This document shows, in pieces, positions 7,899-16,657 of a stretch of 30,793 nt of DNA (within the stretch, counting starts at the first letter, position 1; every line of letters starts with the position of its first letter). The position numbers and the translations under genes were made by a program. Origin of the DNA: an uncultured Cuneatibacter sp. (GTDB lineage Bacteria; Bacillota; Clostridia; Lachnospirales; Lachnospiraceae). The notes below the pieces were generated by a model. It saw only the letters and a list, made by a program, of their open reading frames with translations, was not told where the DNA came from and did not search any database. The DNA lies in the NCBI GenBank assembly GCA_934234215.1, contig CAKQHB010000030.1, forward strand, positions 1 through 30,793, written 5' to 3'.

Positions 7899-7960
7899 TC
7901 TCGTGAATCACGCCAAAAATGGCTGTCTGCACTGTCTGATTTTGTTGCATCATTGCCGTC

Positions 7961-7989
7961 TTGCATGGAAAATAGCCCGGTGCTACAAT
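7961..7989 (+). promoter_or_regulatory. Promoter of the first MATE transporter gene
   Basis: TTGCAT (7961-7966) and TACAAT (7984-7989) are 17 nt apart, with a TG extension before the -10 box. The ATG at 7988 lies inside the -10 box and so cannot be a start on this transcript. This supports the start at 8036. Confidence 0.65.
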
Positions 7990-8035
7990 GTCTGAACAAG
8001 CTTTTGGAAAAGCCATTGAAGGGGGTACATTTGTT

Positions 8036-9412
8036 ATGGAAAAGAACATGACCGTGGGCAATCCCGCCCGCATCATTCTGGAATTTGTTCTTCCCATCTT
8101 TCTCGGAAATCTGTTCCAGCAGCTGTACAGCATGGTGGATACGATCATCGTTGGAAAGTTTGTCGGCACAAAGGCTCTCGCAGCCGTCGGTGCCACCGGT
8201 AATATTAACTTTCTGATCCTTGGATTTCTGATGGGTCTGACTGCCGGATTCACCGTCCTTACCAGTCAGCGTTTCGGTGCCGGAGATCTGGATGGCATGC
8301 GCCGCAGTGTCGGCACCGCCGCAATCCTCAGCATCGCAGCTTCCATCGTTATGACGATCCTCAGTATGATCGGCATGCGTGGTCTGCTGACCCTGATGAA
8401 CACGCCTGAGGATATCTTCGATGGTTCTTATACTTATATTATGATTATCTGCGGCGGTATTTTTGCACAGGTTCTGTATAACCTGCTCGCCGGGATCCTT
8501 CGCGCACTTGGCAACAGCCGCGTGCCGCTGTACTTCCTGATTTTCTCCGCCTGTATGAACATCGTCCTGGATCTTCTTCTGATCCTTGTAATTCCGCTTG
8601 GTGTTGCCGGTGCAGCCATCGCCACCGTCATTTCTCAGGGACTTTCCGGAATTCTCGCATTGATCTACATCGTTCGCAAGGTTCCGATCCTGCATCTGAC
8701 CCGTTCTGACTGGCGTTTCGATAAGATCATCGCCCGCAGAGAGCTGTCCATCGGACTGCCGATGGCATTCCAGTATTCCATCACAGCGATCGGCAGTGTC
8801 ATGGTACAGACTGCACTGAATGGGCTGGGATCTCTGCATGTCGCAGCCTTCACCGCTGCCAGCAAGTTCGACCAGCTGGCGAACCAGTTCTACGGTGCGA
8901 TCGGTGTCACGATGGCGACCTACTGTGCACAAAACACCGGTGCCCGCCGTCTCGACCGCATCCGTCAGGGCTTCCGCACTGCGACCTTCATTACATTTGC
9001 CTATTCCGCTGTGCTTGGCATATTGCTCTACTACTTTGGCTACCATGCCACCGGAATGTTTATTAACGAAGACTTTGACACCGTTGCTCCTCTTGTGGAC
9101 ACGATGTTAAAGTGTTCTTCTCTATTCCTGTTCCCGCTGACCATCGTCAACGTCTTCCGAAACGGCATTCAGGGCATGGGCTACGGACTGCTGCCGATGA
9201 CCGCCGGTATCGCAGAGCTTGTCGGCCGCGGTGTTGCAGCGGTTCTCGCAGCCAAGCATAACAGCTACTGGGGTGTCTGCATGGCAAGTCCTCTAGCCTG
9301 GATCCTTGCCTCTGCACTGCTGCTCATTATGTACGTCTATGTCATTCGTGATACGAAACGGCGTCTGAATCTGACAGATGGCGCATCACCGGATTCCGCA
9401 CAATCTGAATGA
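8036..9412 (+). CDS. MATE family efflux transporter (first copy)
   Basis: MATE proteins are cation-driven exporters of drugs and metabolites in the cytoplasmic membrane. The chosen ATG gives 458 residues (MEKNMTVGNPARIILE) and has AGGGGG 9 nt upstream. Two MatE domains of six predicted helices each are visible. The first includes PIFLGNLFQQLYSMVDTIIVG, GNINFLILGFLMGLTAGFTVL and an FGAGD loop. The second begins near LSIGLPMAFQYSITAIG. The C-terminus is hydrophilic (DTKRRLNLTDGASPDSAQSE). The substrate cannot be told from sequence. The last 71 nt overlap the convergent second MATE gene. The two proteins share the family pattern but are clearly diverged, so this is not a recent duplication. Confidence 0.93.
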   Translation: MEKNMTVGNPARIILEFVLPIFLGNLFQQLYSMVDTIIVGKFVGTKALAAVGATGNINFLILGFLMGLTAGFTVLTSQRFGAGDLDGMRRSVGTAAILSIAASIVMTILSMIGMRGLLTLMNTPEDIFDGSYTYIMIICGGIFAQVLYNLLAGILRALGNSRVPLYFLIFSACMNIVLDLLLILVIPLGVAGAAIATVISQGLSGILALIYIVRKVPILHLTRSDWRFDKIIARRELSIGLPMAFQYSITAIGSVMVQTALNGLGSLHVAAFTAASKFDQLANQFYGAIGVTMATYCAQNTGARRLDRIRQGFRTATFITFAYSAVLGILLYYFGYHATGMFINEDFDTVAPLVDTMLKCSSLFLFPLTIVNVFRNGIQGMGYGLLPMTAGIAELVGRGVAAVLAAKHNSYWGVCMASPLAWILASALLLIMYVYVIRDTKRRLNLTDGASPDSAQSE

Positions 9413-10697
9413 TCAGCGGGATTACCATGATGATCCAGACGATCGGCTCCGCCAGGATGATACCAAAGTATCCCAGCGGCGGAACAAGTAAAAATACAAT
9501 CAGCACCTTTCCGACACACTCGATGCCGGAAGAAACGATGGGTGTTGTATGGTCGCCAATTCCCTGCAGCGTATTTCGCAGGATTGCGATTGCCACCGGG
9601 ATCACATAAAACAGCGTGTCCACCTTCAGATAGTAAGAGGCATTTTCCAGTACAACTGCATTAACGGTACCCGTCACCATCCGCACCAACGCCGGAGACA
9701 GTGTATAACTCAGAAGCAATACCAGTGCACACCAGCACCAGCCGATGAGCAATACCTGCTTCAGTCCGGTGCGGATTCTTTCGTAACAGCCCGCTCCATA
9801 ATTCTGGCTGCTGTACGTTGCCATCGTGCTGCCCAGCACACCGAACATCAGCATGAAAATCTCACTGATCTTACGGGCGGCGGTATGTGCCACGATGATA
9901 TCCTGTCCGAGACTGTTGATTCCCATTTGCAGACACACACTGCCGATATTGACGATGCAGCCCATCAATCCCATGGATAGACCGCATCCCAACAGCATCT
10001 GAACGATCTTTCCCGGTTTTCGAAAATCTGCCCGCCCAATCCGCAGCAGTTCATAGCGCTTCCACATATAGGTCACACAGGCAACCATTGCGATCAGCTG
10101 TGCAGCTACTGTCGCGATGGCAGCTCCGGCAACGCCCAGATGCAGCACCTGAATACAGAAGAAATCCCCCGCAATATTCAAAATAACGGACAGCAGCAAA
10201 AACAGTACCGGTGTCACCGTATCTCCGATGGCACGCAGGACTGCTGCACTGCTGTTATACAAAATCGAGATCACCGCACCGCCAAATACAATGCTGATGT
10301 ACTGTCTCGCCTGAGAATAAATCTCGTCCGGCGTGTGCAGCCTATGCAGGATCAGCGGCATCCCCAGCACTGTTCCGATGGAAATCGCCAGAGCCAGCAA
10401 AATGCTGCATCCGAACGTCCACGCAACGGTGCGCTTCACCATGTCCTCGTCATTTGCGCCAAAATACCGCGCCACGATGATCGCGAATCCATTTGCCAGA
10501 TTCGTCAAAAGTGACACTAGCAATGCACTGAGCGCCGATGTCGCTCCAACTGCGGAAAGCGCCTGTTCTCCCAGAAGCGTGCTGACAATGCGTGTATCCG
10601 CCAGACTGTAGCACAACTGCAGCAGCTGTCCGATCAGCACCGGCAGCGCGAACTGCAGGATTACCTTTGCCGGACTCCCCTTTGTCAGATCTTTCAT
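9342..10697 (-). CDS. MATE family efflux transporter (second copy)
   Basis: The 451-residue protein begins MKDLTKGSPAKVILQFALP and has the usual 12-helix MATE layout. Marks include PVLIGQLLQLCYSLADTRIVS in helix 1, the FGANDEDM loop after helix 3, and a second-half start near GLSMGLMGCIVNIGSVCLQ. It is the last gene of a minus-strand run with two amino acid symporters and three small membrane proteins, and starts 13 nt after the preceding stop. Its 3' end runs through the stop of the convergent MATE gene. An AAGAG-type ribosome binding site precedes the ATG. The exported compound is unknown; the neighbours hint at amino acid-related or peptide-related cargo, but this is a guess. Confidence 0.92.
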   Translation of the reverse strand: MKDLTKGSPAKVILQFALPVLIGQLLQLCYSLADTRIVSTLLGEQALSAVGATSALSALLVSLLTNLANGFAIIVARYFGANDEDMVKRTVAWTFGCSILLALAISIGTVLGMPLILHRLHTPDEIYSQARQYISIVFGGAVISILYNSSAAVLRAIGDTVTPVLFLLLSVILNIAGDFFCIQVLHLGVAGAAIATVAAQLIAMVACVTYMWKRYELLRIGRADFRKPGKIVQMLLGCGLSMGLMGCIVNIGSVCLQMGINSLGQDIIVAHTAARKISEIFMLMFGVLGSTMATYSSQNYGAGCYERIRTGLKQVLLIGWCWCALVLLLSYTLSPALVRMVTGTVNAVVLENASYYLKVDTLFYVIPVAIAILRNTLQGIGDHTTPIVSSGIECVGKVLIVFLLVPPLGYFGIILAEPIVWIIMVIPLIIQIVRNPVMRHLSDSDAVSYHE

Positions 10698-10710
10698 ACT
10701 CTTCTTTCAC

Positions 10711-11160
10711 CTACTCACTTTTCACCGCATCGGCATATTCATCCAGCTGTCTCTGATTGCTGGAAAACTGACAGTTTTCCGCATTTGCCAGCACCTTTTC
10801 CCGATACTGCTCCACCTGCGCAGCGCTGCCTTCCACACCAGCTGCCTCTGCACGCTTCCACTGCCGGTATTCCAGATAGTCCAGATTACCATCCGCAGCT
10901 TCCCAGTACTTATCATAAACGTCATCATACAGATCATACAGCGACAACAATTCCCGCACATTGCCATATTTGCCTTCGTAATAATAGTTGTCCAAAAAGC
11001 GGATCTGCTCCGCCTGATCGTAAGTGTCCACATTATGTTCTTTGATGCTGTCCATCAGGTAAGTCACTTCCGCATACAAAAACAGTCCGATAAACAGCAA
11101 CGCTGCGATCTTCCACACAATACTGAGAAACGGATGTGTTCTTTTTTTATTCTTCTGCAT
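10711..11160 (-). CDS. Single-pass membrane protein, short paralogue of the zinc-ribbon pair
   Basis: Function unknown. The product has about 149 residues: a basic N-terminus (MQKNKKRTHP), one membrane segment (about 12-38, SIVWKIAALLFIGLFLYAEV), then an outer domain rich in Tyr, Asp and Glu. The segment LDNYYYEGKYGNVRELLSLYD corresponds to LEQYYADGEFGQMYQYLSE and LEEYYEAGDYEQMEQYLDS in the two upstream genes, so the three are paralogues. This one lacks the N-terminal zinc ribbon. The ATG at 11160 has GAGAGG at 9 nt and overlaps the preceding gene by 14 nt. An in-frame ATG at 11181 is less well placed. The repeated motif suggests a TPR-like helical hairpin. Confidence 0.75.
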   Translation of the reverse strand: MQKNKKRTHPFLSIVWKIAALLFIGLFLYAEVTYLMDSIKEHNVDTYDQAEQIRFLDNYYYEGKYGNVRELLSLYDLYDDVYDKYWEAADGNLDYLEYRQWKRAEAAGVEGSAAQVEQYREKVLANAENCQFSSNQRQLDEYADAVKSE

Positions 11161-11908
11161 CAGTCCACGCCTCTCTTTCACGTACCGTCTCGATCAACGC
11201 ATCGATCTCCGCTGACTTGGACCAGTCGTCTTCCGCCAGCAGCGCCACCTCATCGTCTGTCATGCCAAGCGTTCCCTTCCAATAAGCAAGGATCTCCTGA
11301 CACCATTCTTTATATTGCGCTTCATTCCGAGAGTCCAACTCTGAATAAATACCTTCATCCAATGTATACACATCCTGAGAATCCCGGATGGAATACTCAA
11401 GGTTAAACGTGTCCTCCTGCTGCTTCTCCGGCGTCATGCCCAGGAACGTCATCTTCTCCGTCAGATAGCGGTCGTAATTATAATACAGCAGCGCAATCTG
11501 ATTGTATGCGTAATAATCCTCCACGCCAAACAGTTCGTTCTCACTCAGATACTGATACATCTGCCCGAACTCCCCGTCCGCGTAATACTGCTCCAGCTGC
11601 GCCTTCATTTCCGCACCATGATGCTTTTGATTATAAGAGGTTTTCGCACTGCGCACAAATGCCGCTGCGATCACGACCACAATACTGAGCAGCACGATTC
11701 CGATGGTGATCACCAGCATTCGATTCAGAATACGGTTCATCACATAGGGCGAAAAAGCCTTGCCTGTCGCCATCTGTACCTGCTCGTACTCTTTTTCCGC
11801 CTCACTCTTCTGCGCCGCCCACATGCGCCCCAGCAAATTCTCCGTGCCGCAGTACGGACAGATCAGCTCGGTACTGCGGTAATTGCCGCCACAGTTTTTA
11901 CACTTCAT
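11147..11908 (-). CDS. Zinc-ribbon membrane protein (paralogue 2)
   Basis: The 253-residue protein starts with a zinc ribbon, CKNCGG (residues 3-8) and CPYCGTENL (17-25). A linker and one membrane segment follow (about 62-87, VITIGIVLLSIVVVIAAAF), then an outer or C-terminal helical domain with the shared motif LEQYYADGEFGQMYQYLSE. No catalytic motif is visible. It begins directly after the stop of its paralogue (TAA then ATG, no gap), so translation is coupled. Zinc ribbon plus membrane segment proteins of this sort are common in Clostridia but of unknown function; a scaffold or sensor role is possible. Confidence 0.78.
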   Translation of the reverse strand: MKCKNCGGNYRSTELICPYCGTENLLGRMWAAQKSEAEKEYEQVQMATGKAFSPYVMNRILNRMLVITIGIVLLSIVVVIAAAFVRSAKTSYNQKHHGAEMKAQLEQYYADGEFGQMYQYLSENELFGVEDYYAYNQIALLYYNYDRYLTEKMTFLGMTPEKQQEDTFNLEYSIRDSQDVYTLDEGIYSELDSRNEAQYKEWCQEILAYWKGTLGMTDDEVALLAEDDWSKSAEIDALIETVREREAWTDAEE

Positions 11909-12661
11909 TTACTTCTGTTCCTCCATGCGCTCCAGTGCGTCCTCCGCCATACTCTCATATGCGGACTCTTCCAGATTCTGATCTCCCTGCATTGAAATGC
12001 CGGTGGCGATTTCCTCGTCCGTCAACTGATAATGCTCTTTCAATGCCTCGGTCAGCTGTTTCGTGACTTCTTCTCCCACAGCCTGTTCTCCGTGAGGATA
12101 CTGTCTCTTCGCCTGCTCTGCAATGTCATACAGCGTCTCGAAGGTCCAGTTCATACCAAATTCCAGCTCCGACACACCCACAATGCCGCCCTGCTTTGCA
12201 TACTCCGCATCGTTCTCCATCATGTCCAGCTGATATTCCATCAATTGATTCCAGTCCACCGCATTGCGATACTTCGCAAAGGTGGAGCTGTAACCATATT
12301 CCAGACTGTCGAGGTATTGTTCCATTTGCTCATAATCGCCGGCTTCGTAATACTCTTCCAACTGCGCCAGCTGCTTTTCCTGTTGGCCCAAAGCATTTCC
12401 CGCCTGGATCCGGGTCACAACCCAAATCACCGCAGCAACAACCAGAACACCAATTACTGCAGCAACCGCCATCTTCGTCACGATCTGACTGCCTTTTCTG
12501 GCAGCACGCTCCGGTGCCTGACGCAGCTTCTCCGTCTTTTCATTCAGATCATGCAGCTCTTTCTGATGTTCCAACTGTGCCGCCCGGTCATTCTCCGTGC
12601 CGCAGTATGGACACAACAGCAAATGCTCATCATACTCTGCCCCGCAATTTTCACAAATCAT
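11909..12661 (-). CDS. Zinc-ribbon membrane protein (paralogue 1)
   Basis: The 250-residue protein has the same plan as the next gene. A zinc ribbon (CENCGA at 3-8 and CPYCGTEND at 17-25) is followed by a charged, possibly coiled-coil linker (LEHQKELHDLNEKTEKLRQA), one membrane segment (about 63-84, MAVAAVIGVLVVAAVIWVV), and an acidic helical domain with LEEYYEAGDYEQMEQYLDS. The C-terminus is very acidic. GAGGGCG precedes the ATG. The gene begins 20 nt after the NSS symporter stop, so it belongs to the same run. The function is unknown. Confidence 0.78.
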   Translation of the reverse strand: MICENCGAEYDEHLLLCPYCGTENDRAAQLEHQKELHDLNEKTEKLRQAPERAARKGSQIVTKMAVAAVIGVLVVAAVIWVVTRIQAGNALGQQEKQLAQLEEYYEAGDYEQMEQYLDSLEYGYSSTFAKYRNAVDWNQLMEYQLDMMENDAEYAKQGGIVGVSELEFGMNWTFETLYDIAEQAKRQYPHGEQAVGEEVTKQLTEALKEHYQLTDEEIATGISMQGDQNLEESAYESMAEDALERMEEQK

Positions 12662-12681
12662 AGTACGCCCTCATTTTAAAA

Positions 12682-14037
12682 TTATACTAATCCCTGAATC
12701 AGGATAAATACGATCAGCAGCGGAAGGATAAACTGGAAATACGGCTTTAGCTTTGCAGAAAGCTTCAGTCCTCTTCCGGTATTTGCTTCTTCCAGATAGT
12801 TGTCAAATCCCCAGCCCCACTTTGTCACACAGAACAGCAGATAGATCAGAGAACCGATGGGCAGCAGCAGATTACTTACAATAAAGTCCTCACTGTCCAG
12901 CACATCTCTTCCGCCGATCAGATGCAGATCACTCCAGATATTATACCCAAATACACACGGCAGACTGGCAAGCAACAGGATCACACCATTGACCAGCGCT
13001 GCCTTCCTGCGGCTCCATCCAAACATGTCGATGCAGAAGGACATAATATTTTCGAATACCGCAATGACCGTTGAAAAGCTAGCGAATGTCATAAATAAGA
13101 AGAACAGGCTTCCCCAAACTCTGCCGCCGCCCATATTCACAAAGACATTCGGCAGTGTCACAAAGATCAGCGAAGGACCGGCCTGTACTTCCACACCATA
13201 GCTGAAGCAAGCCGGGAAAATGATCAGACCTGCCATGATCGCAACAAATGTATCCAGACCGCAAATATGTACACCTTCTCCTGCCAGTGTGTGATCCTTG
13301 CTCATATAGCTTCCAAAGATCTCCATCGCTGCAACACCGAGACTCAGGGTAAAGAATGCCTGGTTCATCGCTGCGGTAACGACATTTTTCAGACCGACAT
13401 TTGCAACGGTCTCCAGATTTGGAATCAGATAAAACTTCACACCTTCGGCTGCACCGGACAGGGTCAGACTGTGTACTGCCAGCGCAACGATCAGAACCAG
13501 CAGGGCGCACATCATGACCTTACTGATCTTTTCCAGACCATTCTGCAGACCACGGCTGCACACCAGAAATCCCACAACCACCGTTGCGATCATCCAGAAT
13601 GCCATCTGCTTCGGATCTGCCAGCAGATTTCCAAATACGGCCGCTGTCTGCTCAACTGTCATGCCAGTCGTAAATTCGCCGGTTAAAAACTTTGCGAAAT
13701 AGCTCACCATCCATCCGGAAACGGTGGTGTAATACATCATCAGCATATAGCAGCCAAACATTGCGACCCAGCCATGCAGATGCCATTTGCTGCCCTTTTT
13801 CTCCAGAGCCTGATATCCCAGCACGGCGCTCTTTCTGCTGGCACGGCCAACTGCCAGCTCCATCGTCAGAACCGGAAGTCCCATAATAATCAGGAAAAGC
13901 AGATAAAATAATACAAAGATTCCACCGCCATTCTCACCAACTACATACGGAAATCTCCATACATTTCCGATTCCAATCGCACAACCTGCGCTCACCAATA
14001 AAAAGCCCAGTCTGGATTTAAATGATTCTCTTTTCAC
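12682..14037 (-). CDS. Neurotransmitter:sodium symporter (NSS) family transporter
   Basis: NSS proteins (LeuT/TnaT/MhsT type) import amino acids with sodium. The signature GCAIGIGNVWRFPYVVGENGG covers helix 1 with its unwound substrate site, and 11-12 membrane helices follow. SFSTVIAVFEN in helix 8 resembles the second sodium-site region. GTG at 14037 is taken as start. It follows the AGCS stop after 1 nt (TAAGGTG), has GAGGGG about 10 nt upstream, and gives a normal N-terminus (KRESFKSRLGFLL). An ATG at 14061 would overlap the upstream gene. Length is about 451 residues. Which amino acid it carries cannot be told, but coupling to an AGCS symporter suggests amino acid uptake. Confidence 0.92.
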   Translation of the reverse strand: MKRESFKSRLGFLLVSAGCAIGIGNVWRFPYVVGENGGGIFVLFYLLFLIIMGLPVLTMELAVGRASRKSAVLGYQALEKKGSKWHLHGWVAMFGCYMLMMYYTTVSGWMVSYFAKFLTGEFTTGMTVEQTAAVFGNLLADPKQMAFWMIATVVVGFLVCSRGLQNGLEKISKVMMCALLVLIVALAVHSLTLSGAAEGVKFYLIPNLETVANVGLKNVVTAAMNQAFFTLSLGVAAMEIFGSYMSKDHTLAGEGVHICGLDTFVAIMAGLIIFPACFSYGVEVQAGPSLIFVTLPNVFVNMGGGRVWGSLFFLFMTFASFSTVIAVFENIMSFCIDMFGWSRRKAALVNGVILLLASLPCVFGYNIWSDLHLIGGRDVLDSEDFIVSNLLLPIGSLIYLLFCVTKWGWGFDNYLEEANTGRGLKLSAKLKPYFQFILPLLIVFILIQGLV

Positions 14038-14038
14038 C

Positions 14039-15433
14039 TTACTTATTCCCCTCATCTTCAAAATAATCTTTTACTAATTTTACAACAACACCCGACAGCA
14101 GGAAGACTGCGATCAGGTTTGGAATGACCATCAGACCGTTAAATGTCTCCGCGATGCTCCACATCAGACCGAAATTCATTGTTGCACCGATGATCGCCAC
14201 CAGCGCATATACCAACATAAACGGCTTATTTGCCTTCTCTCCAAACAGGAATTCCATACATCTCGTTCCGTACAATCCCCAGCCGATGATCGTGGAAAAT
14301 GCAAAGCAGCACATCGCAACCGCCGCAAAGATCGACACCCAGCCACCGTAGACCGATGTAAATCCACTGATCGTCAGCTCTGCTCCGGCATCCATGCCAT
14401 ATTCAACCGGCACACCGCTGCACAGAATCACAAGCGCTGTCAACGTACAGATCACAATGGTATCCACAAACACTTCAAAAATACCGAAAAAGCCCTGCTT
14501 CACCGGCTTTCTTGTGTCCGCACAGGCATGGGCGATGGAACCGGTACCAAGACCGGCTTCGTTCGAGAAAATACCTCTGGAAACACCCTTTTTCATGCTC
14601 AGGAAAAAGCTGCCCACTGCACCGCCGGTCACTGCGGATGGACGGAACGCGCCTTCGAAAATCTGTGCGAAAACACCCGGAATCGAGCGAAAGTTGATCA
14701 CAACAACGCCGATTGCCAGCAGGATATACAAAACTGCCATGAATGGCACAAGCTTCTCCGTAACCTGCCCGATTCTCTTGATTCCACCGATCAGGATCAG
14801 TCCGATCAGCACTGCCAGCACAATGCCAATGATGAGATTCAGTCTGGAAGCCGCCTCCGGAGCCAGCAATCCATAATTGTACAACGCCGTGTTGATCGCG
14901 GTCGTGATCGTATTAACCTGTGTGGCATTTCCCGTTCCGAATACGGTCAGAACACCAAATGCAGCAAATAAATACGCCAGCCAATGCCAATGTTTTTTCA
15001 GTCCGTTCTTAATGTAATACATCGGACCGCCCACCAGATCTCCGTGCTCATTCTTCTCGCGGAAATGCACCGCCAGCGTTACTTCTGAAAATTTCGTACA
15101 CATTCCAAGCAACGCGGAAATCCACATCCAGAACACGGCTCCCGGACCTCCGATGGCAATGGCGCCTGCCACACCCGCCACATTTCCCGTTCCGACCGTC
15201 GCCGCAAGTGCGGTGCACACTGCCTGAAACGGTGTCAGCGCACCTTCTGATGCTTCCCTCTTGCGCATCATTCGTCCAACTATGACCTTCATCGCATACG
15301 GAAACTTCCGGATCTGCAGGAAATTCGTGCGGATACTCAGGTAAAGACCGACTCCGATGATGCAGATCATTGCGGGCACACCCCAGATGAAACTGTTGAC
15401 TGCACTGTTTACTGATTCAATTACTGATAGCAT
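14039..15433 (-). CDS. Alanine/glycine:cation symporter (AGCS) family protein
   Basis: AGCS proteins import alanine or glycine with sodium or protons. The 464 residues show 10-11 membrane helices and the family hallmarks TFQ-like LTPFQAVCTALAATVGTGN (about 84-102), GGPGAVFWMWISALLGM, LVGGPMYYIKNGL and GIFSNEAGLGTGSIAHA. The ATG has AAGGGG about 9 nt upstream and an extended -10 promoter about 35 nt before it. It is the first gene of the six-gene minus-strand run and is divergent from azlC. No riboswitch is seen in the very short leader. Confidence 0.94.
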   Translation of the reverse strand: MLSVIESVNSAVNSFIWGVPAMICIIGVGLYLSIRTNFLQIRKFPYAMKVIVGRMMRKREASEGALTPFQAVCTALAATVGTGNVAGVAGAIAIGGPGAVFWMWISALLGMCTKFSEVTLAVHFREKNEHGDLVGGPMYYIKNGLKKHWHWLAYLFAAFGVLTVFGTGNATQVNTITTAINTALYNYGLLAPEAASRLNLIIGIVLAVLIGLILIGGIKRIGQVTEKLVPFMAVLYILLAIGVVVINFRSIPGVFAQIFEGAFRPSAVTGGAVGSFFLSMKKGVSRGIFSNEAGLGTGSIAHACADTRKPVKQGFFGIFEVFVDTIVICTLTALVILCSGVPVEYGMDAGAELTISGFTSVYGGWVSIFAAVAMCCFAFSTIIGWGLYGTRCMEFLFGEKANKPFMLVYALVAIIGATMNFGLMWSIAETFNGLMVIPNLIAVFLLSGVVVKLVKDYFEDEGNK

Positions 15434-15467
15434 AAAGTTTTTCCCCTTTTTTGTGTATAACAGACCA

Positions 15468-15476
15468 AGTATAGCA
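15468..15476 (-). promoter_or_regulatory. Extended -10 element upstream of the AGCS gene
   Basis: On the minus strand TGC TATACT forms an extended -10 box about 35 nt before the ATG. No good -35 box lies at 17 nt, which fits an extended -10 promoter. Confidence 0.5.
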
Positions 15477-15568
15477 TATTGTTTGGTTCTCCAACAGTCG
15501 TTTCTTCTGGAAAATATGGATTTTTCGCCGTTTTCTGAACCTGTCAGGGTTTCTTTTCTCCGAAAATG

Positions 15569-15577
15569 TGCTAGAAT
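15569..15577 (+). promoter_or_regulatory. Extended -10 element upstream of azlC
   Basis: TGC TAGAAT at 15569-15577 lies about 77 nt before the azlC start and is divergent from the AGCS promoter. The -35 region is weak. Confidence 0.4.
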
Positions 15578-15653
15578 GACAGATGGACTCTGTTTGCGAG
15601 TCTATTTTTATTCGAATCGGAGCGCAGCCGCTGCACTCCGGAATGGAGCGAAC

Positions 15654-16355
15654 ATGAATCAATATTCACGCGGACTGCGGGCGGGCATTCCAATCGCCCT
15701 TGGCTACCTGTCTGTTTCTTTTACTTTTGGTATTATGGCAATCTCTTACGGACTGTCCTGGTGGCAGGCACTGCTCGTCTCCATGACGACCGTTACCTCC
15801 GCCGGTCAGTTTGCCGGCATCGGTCTCATGCAGCAGACCGGTCAATATATCCAAATGCTGATCTCTCAGATCACCATCAACATTCGTTATTCCTTTATGT
15901 CTATCTCCGTCGGGCAAAAGGCTGACTCCCGCTTTCGCGGATTGTCCCGCTGGCTTCTCGGTTTCATGATGACAGACGAGATTTTCGCCGTTGCGACGCA
16001 GGAAGAGTCCATCACCCGCAGCTTTTTTGCCGGACTCGCCACCCTGCCCTATCTCGGCTGGGCGCTTGGAACGCTGCTGGGTGCATTGCTGGGAAGTATC
16101 CTTCCCGATCGCCTCATGAGCGCTCTGAGCCTTGCGATCTACGGCATGTTCGTCGCAATCATCGTCCCCGAGATGAAAAAATCACGCCCGGTGGTACTGG
16201 TCGTGAGTCTTGCGATTTTATTTAGCTGTCTGTTCCGCTATGTGCCGATTCTGTCCGACATCTCTGACGGCATCACCATCACTGTCGTTGCGATTACTGC
16301 TGCAGTCATTGGTGCTCTGCTGTTCCCTGTAAAAGAAGAGGAGAACGAACTATGA
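15654..16355 (+). CDS. azlC: Branched-chain amino acid exporter, large subunit AzlC
   Basis: AzlC and AzlD together form an exporter of branched-chain amino acids and analogues in the cytoplasmic membrane. From the ATG at 15654 the protein is 233 residues, the normal length. It begins MNQYSRGLRAGIPIALGYLS and carries the family segment FGIMAISYGLSWWQALLVSM and TSAGQFAGIG near the N-terminus, with about seven membrane helices. GGAG lies 7 nt upstream of this ATG. The open frame continues another 99 codons upstream, but that stretch contains the promoter and no family homology. The stop overlaps the azlD start (ATGA). Confidence 0.93.
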   Translation: MNQYSRGLRAGIPIALGYLSVSFTFGIMAISYGLSWWQALLVSMTTVTSAGQFAGIGLMQQTGQYIQMLISQITINIRYSFMSISVGQKADSRFRGLSRWLLGFMMTDEIFAVATQEESITRSFFAGLATLPYLGWALGTLLGALLGSILPDRLMSALSLAIYGMFVAIIVPEMKKSRPVVLVVSLAILFSCLFRYVPILSDISDGITITVVAITAAVIGALLFPVKEEENEL

Positions 16356-16657
16356 ATAATAAAGTATTCTTCTTATACTTGCTGATCCTTGCCGGATCGA
16401 CCTACCTGATCCGCGTGATTCCATTCGTTGCAATCCGTCAAAAGATCCGGAACCGTTTTATCCGGTCATTTCTGTACTACATCCCCTATGCGGTTCTGAC
16501 CGCCATGACGATCCCGGCGATCTTTTACGCCACAAACTCCTGGCTCAGTGCAGCCGCAGGTCTGATCGTCGCAGTCCTCCTCTCTCTGAAAGGAAAAGGA
16601 CTGACAACCGTTGCTGTGGCTGCCTGTGCCGCCGTATTTCTCGTGGAATTATTTTAA
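16352..16657 (+). CDS. azlD: Branched-chain amino acid exporter, small subunit AzlD
   Basis: The 101-residue membrane protein has about four hydrophobic segments. It carries the AzlD pattern TYLIRVIPFVAIR in the first helix and YYIPYAVLTAMTIPAIFY in the second. The ATG overlaps the azlC stop by 4 nt, with GAGGAG a few bases upstream, so the two subunits are made together. No clear intrinsic terminator follows within the 88-nt convergent gap. Confidence 0.92.
   Translation: MNNKVFFLYLLILAGSTYLIRVIPFVAIRQKIRNRFIRSFLYYIPYAVLTAMTIPAIFYATNSWLSAAAGLIVAVLLSLKGKGLTTVAVAACAAVFLVELF

Noticed and set aside
7895..9046. A 383-codon minus-strand open frame opposite the first MATE gene
   Set aside because: It is the mirror of the transporter's codons, is Asp/Gln/His-rich with no domain, and has no ribosome binding site.
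15357..15653. N-terminal extension of azlC
   Set aside because: It overlaps the AGCS gene start and both promoters, and AzlC homology begins at the internal ATG with its own ribosome binding site.
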